Assembly: GCA_964645155.1 (NCBI GenBank)
Contig: CAZYBG010000109.1
Span: 1-9,105, forward strand
Length of the DNA: 9,105 nucleotides
Reading direction: 5' to 3'
DNA from: CAZYBG01 sp964645155
GTDB lineage: Bacteria; Pseudomonadota; Alphaproteobacteria; Rhodobacterales; Rhodobacteraceae
The position numbers were made by a program, and so were the translations under genes. Positions 1 through 7,370 of the stretch are shown in pieces; within the stretch, counting starts at the first letter, position 1; every line of letters starts with the position of its first letter. The notes beneath the pieces were generated by a model. That model was not told the DNA's origin. It saw only the letters and a list, made by a program, of their open reading frames with translations, and did not search any database.

Positions 1-16
1 CCCCCGGCCGCCCCCG

Positions 17-33
17 GCCGCCCGCAGGGCGGC
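17..33 (-). terminator. GC-rich hairpin after the hydrolase gene
   Basis: Bases 17-23 (GCCGCCC) pair perfectly with 27-33 (GGGCGGC) around a 3-base loop. This gives a 7-bp all-GC stem that begins 9 bases past the stop codon of the leftward cysteine hydrolase gene. No T-run follows on the minus strand; the next bases are G-rich and come from a tandem duplication of CCCCCGGCCG at 1-20. It could end or stabilise the operon transcript, but without a U-tract it is not a classic intrinsic terminator, and such stems arise easily in DNA this GC-rich. Confidence 0.3.
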
Positions 34-41
34 GCCGCGGC

Positions 42-737
42 TCAGCGCGCGGCGGCGGCCGTCAGCGCCTCGATCTCGGCGATCATCTGGTCGGTCGTCC
101 GCATCCGGCAGTAGTGGCCGTTCATCTGGTCGAGCGAGACGAGGTGGCGCCGCTCGTCGTCGGCGGCGCAGCAATCCTCGATCTGGGTCACGAGGAATCC
201 CCGGTCGGCGGCGTCGCGGACCGCGCATTCGACGCACTGGTCGGTGCAGATGCCGTAGATCACCAGGTACTCGATGCCGAGATTGCGCAGGACATACTCG
301 ATATTGGTGGCGTTGAAGATGCCCGACGCGGTCTTGGGGATGACGATGTCGTTCGGCCCGGGCCCCACCTCGGCGATCACCTGCGCCTCCCACGAGCCCT
401 TGGCGAAGAACAGGTTCGAGATCTTGTGGTCGAGGCTGCGGTCGCGGCCGTCCAGCGTGTAGGCCTCGATCGTGGTGTAGATCACCTCGATCCCCGCCTT
501 GCGCGCCGCCGCCTGCAGCCGGCGCTGGTTCGGGATCAGCACGTCCTGGATCCGCTCGAGGAAGTAGCGCTTGTGCGCAAGCGCCGAGCCGGGCCGCAGC
601 GCCTCTTCCATCTGCGCCGGGCTCCACTCCGCGTTCTGCATGTCGACCGACAGGAGCGCCGTCTTCCGCGGCTCGACATGGCGCTCGCGATAGGCCCCGC
701 CCGGGGCGTCGACGGCGGGAACGGGAGCGATCGTCAT
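42..737 (-). CDS. isochorismatase-family cysteine hydrolase (amidohydrolase)
   Basis: A 231-residue cytosolic hydrolase of the isochorismatase-like superfamily, which includes nicotinamidase, ureidoacrylate hydrolase RutB and biuret hydrolase. These enzymes cleave amide C-N bonds through a Cys-Asp-Lys triad. All three residues are visible by motif: Asp32 in SVDMQN, Lys135 in IVIPKTASG, and Cys168 in GICTDQCVE, where the nucleophile follows the usual T-x-x-C-V pattern. Length is normal for the family. The start at 737 is chosen because GGAGG (743-747) lies 5 bases upstream; the frame stays open to an alternative GTG at 818, but that extension looks like leader sequence. It is unusually cysteine-rich around the active site and C-terminus (164, 168, 171, 189, 190, 210). 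It is the last gene of the importer operon, 105 bases after the regulator, so its substrate is probably the imported compound or a product of it. The exact substrate cannot be assigned. Confidence 0.88.
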   Translation of the reverse strand: MTIAPVPAVDAPGGAYRERHVEPRKTALLSVDMQNAEWSPAQMEEALRPGSALAHKRYFLERIQDVLIPNQRRLQAAARKAGIEVIYTTIEAYTLDGRDRSLDHKISNLFFAKGSWEAQVIAEVGPGPNDIVIPKTASGIFNATNIEYVLRNLGIEYLVIYGICTDQCVECAVRDAADRGFLVTQIEDCCAADDERRHLVSLDQMNGHYCRMRTTDQMIAEIEALTAAAAR

Positions 738-842
738 GGCGGCCTCCAGCGGCTGATCGACTTTCCTCAGGGTTACGTAAGGCGGCAGAACCGGACAAGC
801 GTGAAAATCGGGTTCCACGACCGCCGCGGGCGCGCCCGGGCG
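738..842 (-). other. intergenic gap with two palindromes, regulator to hydrolase
   Basis: This is the only gap above 20 bases inside the leftward operon. It holds a perfect 12-bp palindrome of G/C only (827-838) just after the regulator stop, and an 8-bp palindrome TTACGTAA (773-780) about 36 bases before the hydrolase start. The stretch 759-812 is clearly more AT-rich than its surroundings. I see no convincing -35/-10 pair. It may hold an RNA processing hairpin, an internal promoter or a protein site. The feature is real as a spacing anomaly, but its function is unknown. Confidence 0.35.
743..747 (-). promoter_or_regulatory. Shine-Dalgarno site of the hydrolase gene
   Basis: GGAGG on the minus strand, 5 bases before the ATG at 737. 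It decides the start in favour of 737 over the in-frame upstream GTG at 818, which has no comparable site. Confidence 0.7.
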
Positions 843-1718
843 TCAGTCACCCCGGTGCCTCGCGCCGCCGACGCCGCGGCGGATGTCCTCCAGCCGGGCC
901 ATCCGCTTGGTAGCCTCGGCGCCCAGCCGGTCGACGAGGCGCGCAAGCAGCGCGTCGGTCGCCGCGATGGCGGGGACCAGCGTGTCGAGCGGCGACGTCG
1001 TCGCCACCGGGACCGGCACCGAGGCGCTGGCAAGGTCGCAGATCGGCGACAGTTCGGGGTCGGTGAACAGCACGATGCGCAGCCGGCGGGCCCGGCCGGC
1101 CTGGGCGAAGGCGATGATGTCGGGCTGGTAGCGCCGGAAGTCGTAGACGACGAGGAGGTCGCGGCGCGTGAAGTCGGCGATCCGGTCCTCGAGCACACCC
1201 GATGCCGGCGGCACCAGGGCGTGCACCTCGCCCCGGAGCGTGCCGAGCTGGAAGGCGAGGTACTGCGCGGCGATCGAGCTCCAGCGGCCGCCGAGCGTCC
1301 AGATCCTGCCGCGCGTCGCCGCGACGAGGTCGGTCGCGCGGTCGAGCGCCGCGGTCACCGGCTCGCGCGTGAGGCCATCGAGCGAGGCGGCGAGGTCGGC
1401 CATGAGCCGGCCGTCGCGCGACACCGGCGGGTCGTCGGGAGGGGTGGCCGCGCGGTGCCGCTGCATCAGCGCCAGCGGCGAGGTCTCGGCGTCCTGCACC
1501 TCGATCCGGATCGCGCGCTGGAAGTCGGCGAAGCGCGCGAAGCCCAGCTGCCGGACGAACCGCGTCACCGTGGGCGCGCTCACCTGCGCCTGCTGGGCGA
1601 TGTCCTCGATCCCGCCGAGCGCGCTGACCGGGTAGCGCTCGGCGATCACCCGGGCGATGCGCCGCTCGCTCGGCGACAGGTCCGGGAAATGGCGGTCGAT
1701 GCGGGTGCGGACGGTCAC
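843..1718 (-). CDS. RpiR/MurR-family transcriptional regulator
   Basis: A 291-residue DNA-binding regulator with an N-terminal RpiR-type helix-turn-helix (about residues 4-80; recognition helix in VSAPTVTRFVRQLGF, 46-60) and a C-terminal SIS domain (about 125-260). Many RpiR proteins sense phosphosugars, but here the expected Ser/Thr-rich phosphate loop of the SIS domain reads VYDFRRYQ (191-198). The effector is therefore probably something else, such as a metabolite of the imported nitrogen compound. The start is a GTG at 1718, with GAGG 7 bases upstream overlapping the LivH stop codon (gap 9 bases), so it is translated as part of the transporter operon. The likely target is the inverted repeat in the divergent control region at 6412-6427, which would make it autoregulatory. 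Family assignment is firm; target and ligand are inferred. Confidence 0.9.
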   Translation of the reverse strand: MTVRTRIDRHFPDLSPSERRIARVIAERYPVSALGGIEDIAQQAQVSAPTVTRFVRQLGFARFADFQRAIRIEVQDAETSPLALMQRHRAATPPDDPPVSRDGRLMADLAASLDGLTREPVTAALDRATDLVAATRGRIWTLGGRWSSIAAQYLAFQLGTLRGEVHALVPPASGVLEDRIADFTRRDLLVVYDFRRYQPDIIAFAQAGRARRLRIVLFTDPELSPICDLASASVPVPVATTSPLDTLVPAIAATDALLARLVDRLGAEATKRMARLEDIRRGVGGARHRGD

Positions 1719-1727
1719 GTCGCTGCC

Positions 1728-2615
1728 TCAACTGCGCTTGCCGGTCGCCGCCGGCCATAGCCCATCGGGCCGCAGGAGGAGAAGCGCAATCACGATGGTC
1801 AGCGCGATGGCGTCGCGATAGGGCAACGCCGCCTCGGGCAGGTAGGCCTGCAGGTAGACCTCGATCGCGCCGAGGACGAAGCCGCCGAGGACCGCGCCGC
1901 CGAGCGACCCCAGGCCGCCCAGCACGGTGGCGATGAACGCCTTCAGCACCGGCGTCGCGCCCATCAGCGGGTCGACCGAGCCGCGCTGCGCCACCCAGAG
2001 GACCGCGGCGATCCCCGCCAGGACGCCCGAGATGGCGAAGGCCGCGGCGATGACGCGGTTGGCCCGGAGGCCCATCAGCCGCACCACGACGAAATCCTCG
2101 GCCGCCGCCCGCATGGCGAGCCCGGTCACGCTGTGCCGCAGGAACAGCGCGAGGCCCGCCACCGCCACCAGGACCACCCCGATCGACAGCAGCGAGGTCA
2201 CGCCCACCTGCACCACCCCGAGATCCAGCCTCGCGGTCAGCCAGGGCGGCAGCACGACCGGCACCGGGCGTGCCGAAATGCCGTTCTGCAGCAGGACCTT
2301 GATGATCTGGCTCAGGGCGAACGAGGTGATGAGCAGCGTCGTCACATCGGCCCCCCGCATCGCGCGGAACGCCACGCGCTCCATCGTCACCGCGGCCGCG
2401 GCGGCCACGAGGATCGCCGCGACGAGGGCCGCGGCCACCGGCCAGGACAGCGCCAGCACGAACCACATCCCGTAGCCCGCGACGGTCATCACCTCGCCAT
2501 GGGCGAAGTTGATCAGCCGCACGATCGAGAACACCACCGCGAGGCCGAGGGCGAGAAGCGCATAGACCCCGCCGAGGCTCAGCGCGTTCACCGTCTGCTG
2601 CAGCAGGACATCCAT
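1728..2615 (-). CDS. livH: LivH-type ABC transporter permease
   Basis: A 295-residue inner-membrane permease of the branched-chain amino acid (HAAT) ABC class, partner of the LivM half of the fusion gene. Recognisable features are the N-terminal INFAHGE motif (35-41), about eight hydrophobic segments, a cytoplasmic coupling loop around AMRAAAEDFVVVRLMGL (167-183), the GGLGSLGGAVLGG motif (233-245) and the family C-terminal tail LRPDGLW (281-287). The ATG at 2615 is chosen because a GGGGG ribosome site lies just upstream, over the LivF stop codon; the two genes are separated by 4 bases. The longer open frame upstream to 2747 simply overlaps livF. Despite the liv name, this class also carries urea, amides and other small polar compounds, so the symbol marks homology and not the substrate. 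Confidence 0.93.
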   Translation of the reverse strand: MDVLLQQTVNALSLGGVYALLALGLAVVFSIVRLINFAHGEVMTVAGYGMWFVLALSWPVAAALVAAILVAAAAAVTMERVAFRAMRGADVTTLLITSFALSQIIKVLLQNGISARPVPVVLPPWLTARLDLGVVQVGVTSLLSIGVVLVAVAGLALFLRHSVTGLAMRAAAEDFVVVRLMGLRANRVIAAAFAISGVLAGIAAVLWVAQRGSVDPLMGATPVLKAFIATVLGGLGSLGGAVLGGFVLGAIEVYLQAYLPEAALPYRDAIALTIVIALLLLRPDGLWPAATGKRS

Positions 2616-2619
2616 CCGG

Positions 2620-3324
2620 TCAGCCCCCGAGATAGGCGTCGCGCAGCGCGTCGACGCCGCCGATGTCGCGCGGCGCGCCGGCCAGCGCCACCCGCCCCTG
2701 CGCCAGCACCACCGCGTGATCGGCGATCTCGAGCGACATCGGCACATTCTGCTCGACCAGGAGGATGGTAAGCCCGTCGCGCCGCAGCTGCGCGATCAGG
2801 TCGAACACCCGCTCGACGAGCTGCGGCGCCAGCCCGAGCGAGGGCTCGTCCATCAACAGGAGGCGCGGCGCGGCGATCAGGGCGCGCGCGACGGCAAGCA
2901 TCTGCTGCTCGCCGCCCGAGAGCAGGCCGGCCTTCTGGCCGGCGCGCTCGGCCAGGATCGGAAAGCGCGCCTCAAGGTCGGCGCGCCGCGCCCGGCGCTC
3001 GGCCGCCGCGCCATGCGCCGCGGCCCCGAGCAGCAGGTTCTCGGCGACCGTCAGGCTGGCGAAGATCCGCCGCCCCTCGGGCACCAGCCCGAGGCCGCGC
3101 CGCGCCAGCGCCTCGGGCGGCAACCCGGTGACGTCGGCGCCGTCGAGCAGCACCTGCCCGCCAGCCGCCGGGACAAGGCCCGCGATCGCCGCCAGCGTCG
3201 AGCTCTTGCCCGCGCCGTTGGCGCCGAGCAGCGCCACGATCTGCCCCTCGGCCACGTCGAGGTCGAGGCCGCGGACGGCCTCGACCGCGCCGTAGCGGAC
3301 CGAGAGGTTGCGAAGGCTCAGCAC
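2620..3324 (-). CDS. livF: LivF-type ABC transporter ATPase
   Basis: A 234-residue cytoplasmic nucleotide-binding subunit of a HAAT importer, normal length for LivF. It carries Walker A GANGAGKS (34-41), a Q-loop region near LVPEGRRIF (80-88), the ABC signature LSGGEQQ (135-141) and Walker B LLLMDEPS (155-162). The switch region reads LLVEQN, so the H-loop histidine is replaced, as is usual in LivF proteins. It should pair with the LivG-type ATPase domain fused to the permease. The start is a GTG at 3324; a G-rich stretch (3335-3340) ten bases upstream overlaps the stop codon of the binding-protein gene and serves as ribosome site. An in-frame ATG start is absent nearby, which supports the GTG. 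Confidence 0.94.
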   Translation of the reverse strand: MLSLRNLSVRYGAVEAVRGLDLDVAEGQIVALLGANGAGKSSTLAAIAGLVPAAGGQVLLDGADVTGLPPEALARRGLGLVPEGRRIFASLTVAENLLLGAAAHGAAAERRARRADLEARFPILAERAGQKAGLLSGGEQQMLAVARALIAAPRLLLMDEPSLGLAPQLVERVFDLIAQLRRDGLTILLVEQNVPMSLEIADHAVVLAQGRVALAGAPRDIGGVDALRDAYLGG

Positions 3325-3340
3325 CGGCGGCGCACCCCCC

Positions 3341-4498
3341 TCAGGGCGCGGGCATGGTGGCGGGATCGGCCATCTCGCGGCGGATGAACACCTTCTCGCC
3401 GCCCTCGATCCGCGCCAGCACGACCGAGCGCATCGGCATCCGGTCGGTTCCCGCGAAGGTGTAGGACGACATGATCCCCGGCGCGTCCGACAGGTTGGCC
3501 AGCGCCACGCCGACCTCGGCCGCGGCGGTCGTGCCCGCCGCCCGCACCGCCGCGTCGATCATGCCGGCGATGTCGCAGCCGTTCACCACGTAGTTGGTGT
3601 CGGCCGGCGTCCCGGTCGCCGCCTCGAACCGCGCGTTGAAGTCGGCATGCGCGCTGCCCGGCTCGGGGTAGCCGCCGGAGGTGTGGACGATCCCCTCCAC
3701 GATGTCGCCGAGCCCGCGCACCGTGGGCGTGTCGAGCACGTCCGCGCCCATCACCGGGGTGGTGATCCCGGCGCCGCGGAGCGCCCGGATGAAGGCCGGG
3801 AAGTCGGGCTCCCAGGCCGATGTCATGATCACGTCGGGCGCCGGGTCGAGCGCCTCGATCGTGGTCACGATCGCCGAGAAGTCGGGCTGGTTCATCGTGA
3901 ACGACCCCTCGCCGATCACCGTCCCGCCCTTCGATTCGAAGACCGTGCCGAAATATTCCGGCCCGAACTGGGTATAGGCCGCATCGGGCGACTTCAGGAG
4001 CCACGCCGTCTTGTAGCCGAGCTCGGCGGCATAGGCGCCGAGGACGGCGGCCTGCTGGTTGTCGGCCGGATAGCTGCCGAACACGTAGTCGCCGACCGAG
4101 GTCAGGATCGGCGCGGTGCCCGCGAAGGTCATCGTCGGGATCTGCGCCGGGCTGGTGATCTGGCCCATCGCCATCGTCGGGTCGCCGTCGGGCGGCGCGA
4201 CGATGAAGTTGACCCCGAGATCGACGAACTCCTGCGCGAACTTGACCGCCTCGGCGGTGTCGGACCGCGTGTCGCGGACCTCGAGCCGGGCCGGGTACTG
4301 GCCGGCGATGCCGCCCGCCGCGTTGATCTCGTCGATGCAGAACTTGAAGCCGTCGAACGACGGCTGGCTGAACGGGGCGAGCCCGCCCGAGTTCGCCACG
4401 GCCACCCCGATGACGTACTCCTCCTGTGCAGCGGCGGCACCGGAGATGCCGCCCAGCACGAGGCCCGTCGCCATCCCACGCAGTATACTTCCCTTCAT
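3341..4498 (-). CDS. periplasmic substrate-binding protein of the ABC importer
   Basis: A 385-residue secreted solute receptor of the Peripla_BP_6 / LivK-AmiC-UrtA type. An N-terminal signal peptide is clear: a Lys/Arg start, a hydrophobic core (about 10-19) and an AAAA stretch with likely cleavage before QEEYVIGV (about residue 24/25). No lipobox cysteine is present, so it should be free in the periplasm. The mature part begins with the typical IGVAVANSG strand and has the family FxGFKFCIDEIN-like helix and INAAGGIAG loop. It delivers ligand to the LivH/LivM pore. The start at 4498 has the best ribosome site of the operon, AAGGAG 7 bases upstream, lying across the end of the preceding fusion gene (gap 4 bases). 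This fits a binding protein made in excess over membrane parts. The ligand is not identifiable; amino acids, amides and ureides are all possible for this fold. Confidence 0.93.
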   Translation of the reverse strand: MKGSILRGMATGLVLGGISGAAAAQEEYVIGVAVANSGGLAPFSQPSFDGFKFCIDEINAAGGIAGQYPARLEVRDTRSDTAEAVKFAQEFVDLGVNFIVAPPDGDPTMAMGQITSPAQIPTMTFAGTAPILTSVGDYVFGSYPADNQQAAVLGAYAAELGYKTAWLLKSPDAAYTQFGPEYFGTVFESKGGTVIGEGSFTMNQPDFSAIVTTIEALDPAPDVIMTSAWEPDFPAFIRALRGAGITTPVMGADVLDTPTVRGLGDIVEGIVHTSGGYPEPGSAHADFNARFEAATGTPADTNYVVNGCDIAGMIDAAVRAAGTTAAAEVGVALANLSDAPGIMSSYTFAGTDRMPMRSVVLARIEGGEKVFIRREMADPATMPAP

Positions 4499-4502
4499 CG
4501 GG

Positions 4503-6395
<1,893 letters not shown>

Positions 6396-6411
6396 CCCCT
6401 TGCCCCCTGTC

Positions 6412-6427
6412 GTGACGAGTGCGTCAC
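6412..6427. promoter_or_regulatory. candidate operator, perfect inverted repeat
   Basis: GTGACG-AGTG-CGTCAC is a perfect 6+6 inverted repeat with a 4-base centre. It lies between the TTGACA box (6441-6446) and the ribosome site of the fused transporter gene, covering where a -10 element and transcription start would fall. That is a classic repressor position. The RpiR regulator encoded in the same operon is the obvious candidate ligand. A second full copy was not found in the other gaps of the window. Confidence 0.5.
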
Positions 6428-6440
6428 TCTGCGGGCGTCT

Positions 6441-6446
6441 TGTCAA
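6441..6446 (-). promoter_or_regulatory. candidate -35 box of the importer operon
   Basis: TTGACA on the minus strand matches the sigma-70 -35 consensus exactly and lies 45 bases before the transporter start codon. The matching -10 is not evident in the GC-rich sequence that follows, which overlaps the inverted repeat at 6412-6427. Confidence 0.4.
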
Positions 6447-6575
6447 CAGATTTGCCGATCAGATCCATCTTGACCGCAATGAAAGTCCTCGTTCAGGATG
6501 GCGGCGGCGCGTCCGACTGCTTCAATTCCGGGCAGGTCCGTCGCCGATGGACCAGGCGGCGGCGGAACCGTGGGA

Positions 6576-7370
6576 ATGACAGGCCTGCTCGACGTCGACG
6601 ATCCGCCCCCGGTCGGCTGCATCAATGCCGCCGGCCGCGGCCCGTTCGTGCTGATCGCCGATCATGCGGGCAACGCGGTGCCGGCGCGCCTCGCGGCGCT
6701 CGGGCTGCCGCCGCGCGAGCTGGCCCGGCACATCGCGATCGACATCGGCATCCAGGGCGTGGGCGCGGCGCTGGCGCGCCTGATCGACGTGCCGTTCTAC
6801 TTCCAGCGCTACTCGCGGCTCGTGATCGACTGCAACCGCCGGCCGAGCCAGGCCGACGCCTTCCCGGCGCGCAGCGACGGGACCGCGGTGCCGGGCAACG
6901 CGCACCTCGGGGCCGAGGACAGGGCGCTGCGGATCCGCGAGATCTTCGAGCCCTACCAGCAGGCCGTGGCCGGCGCCGTCGCCGCGCGGCCGGCGCGGCA
7001 GGGCCCGCGGGCCCTCGTCGCCCTGCACAGCTTCACGCCCGAGCACGGCGAATACCCCGATCCTCGCCCGTGGCATGCCGGCGTGCTATGGGGCCGTGAC
7101 GACCGTCTTGCACGGCCGCTGATCGCGCGGCTCGAGGAGGACGCGGCCCTGGTGATCGGACGCAACGAGCCCTACGGCGTGTCCGACGAACTGGACTACG
7201 CGATTCCGGTCCATGCCGAGCCGGCCGGCGTCCTGAACGTCGAGATCGAGATCCGGCAGGACCTGATCGCCGACCCGGCCGGCCAGGCCGGCTGGGCGCG
7301 CAGGCTGGCGGCGGCACTGCCCGCCGCCCTGGCCGATGCCCTTTCCACAGCGCAAGGCGACCCCCGATGA
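6576..7370 (+). CDS. N-formylglutamate amidohydrolase family protein (COG3931 type)
   Basis: A 264-residue cytosolic metal-dependent amidohydrolase of the N-formylglutamate deformylase (HutG-like) superfamily, of the shorter predicted branch and not classical HutG. Family motifs are in order: ADHAGN (28-33), HIAIDIG (52-58), YSRLVIDCNRRP (79-90), ALHSFTP (149-155), NEPY (197-200) and EIEIRQDLI (223-231). His30, His151 and acidic residues near them are likely metal ligands. The ATG at 6576 is preferred because the protein then begins like its relatives (LLDVDDPPPV); an in-frame GTG at 6570 is possible, and the ATG at 6498 adds a Gly/Ala-rich tail of no family character. It overlaps the next gene by ATGA, so the two proteins are translationally coupled and probably work in one pathway. 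No histidine-utilisation genes are nearby, so N-formylglutamate is not a safe substrate; a gamma-glutamyl or other N-acyl compound is an inferred alternative. Confidence 0.87.
   Translation: MTGLLDVDDPPPVGCINAAGRGPFVLIADHAGNAVPARLAALGLPPRELARHIAIDIGIQGVGAALARLIDVPFYFQRYSRLVIDCNRRPSQADAFPARSDGTAVPGNAHLGAEDRALRIREIFEPYQQAVAGAVAARPARQGPRALVALHSFTPEHGEYPDPRPWHAGVLWGRDDRLARPLIARLEEDAALVIGRNEPYGVSDELDYAIPVHAEPAGVLNVEIEIRQDLIADPAGQAGWARRLAAALPAALADALSTAQGDPR
7367..7370 (+). other. ATGA start/stop overlap, translational coupling
   Basis: The ATG of the ligase gene shares bases with the TGA stop of the amidohydrolase gene. This is the tightest junction in the window and implies coupled translation and matched amounts of the two enzymes. 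Confidence 0.85.

Larger units (their letters stand above)
6396..6575. promoter_or_regulatory. divergent promoter region between importer and enzyme genes
   Basis: This 180-base gap separates the leftward importer operon from the rightward amidohydrolase-ligase pair, so it must hold promoters for both. It is visibly more AT-rich at 6440-6495 than the coding DNA. On the minus strand a TTGACA box (6446-6441) matches the -35 consensus, but the -10 region at 17-base spacing is GC-rich and poor. On the plus strand TTGACC (6470-6475) is followed 17 bases later by a weak TCAGGA. Both promoters look in need of an activator or are simply weak by consensus. No gene is supported inside this gap. Confidence 0.6.

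Noticed and set aside
1..20. Tandem CCCCCGGCCG as a mobile-element end or repeat array
   Set aside because: Only two 10-base copies at the window edge in very GC-rich DNA; no transposase or longer repeat is seen.
114..1760. 548-codon plus-strand frame opposite the hydrolase and regulator
   Set aside because: Composition is Arg/Asp/Val/Ala-rich and without motifs; the two minus-strand genes have clear catalytic and HTH motifs and ribosome sites.
847..2466. 539-codon minus-strand frame across the regulator and LivH
   Set aside because: Same strand but a shifted frame, Gly/Arg/Ala-rich, spanning two recognised genes. It is a codon-bias shadow.
2620..3324. Missing H-loop histidine in the LivF ATPase as a sign of inactivation
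   Set aside because: LLVEQN at this place is usual in LivF proteins; the other ATPase motifs are intact and the LivG partner has its histidine.
6396..6446. TTG at 6446 as start of the fused transporter gene
   Set aside because: The TTG is part of a TTGACA box, the extension lacks permease character, and the ATG at 6395 has a well-spaced AGGGGG site.
6498..6575. Upstream ATG at 6498 as start of the amidohydrolase
   Set aside because: The added 26 residues are Gly/Ala-rich and not family-like, no spaced ribosome site is seen, and the ATG falls where the plus-strand promoter may lie.
6443..6625. 60-codon minus-strand frame in the divergent gap as a small gene or leader peptide
   Set aside because: It is Pro/Gly/Ser-rich, overlaps the amidohydrolase start on the opposite strand and lacks a good ribosome site.
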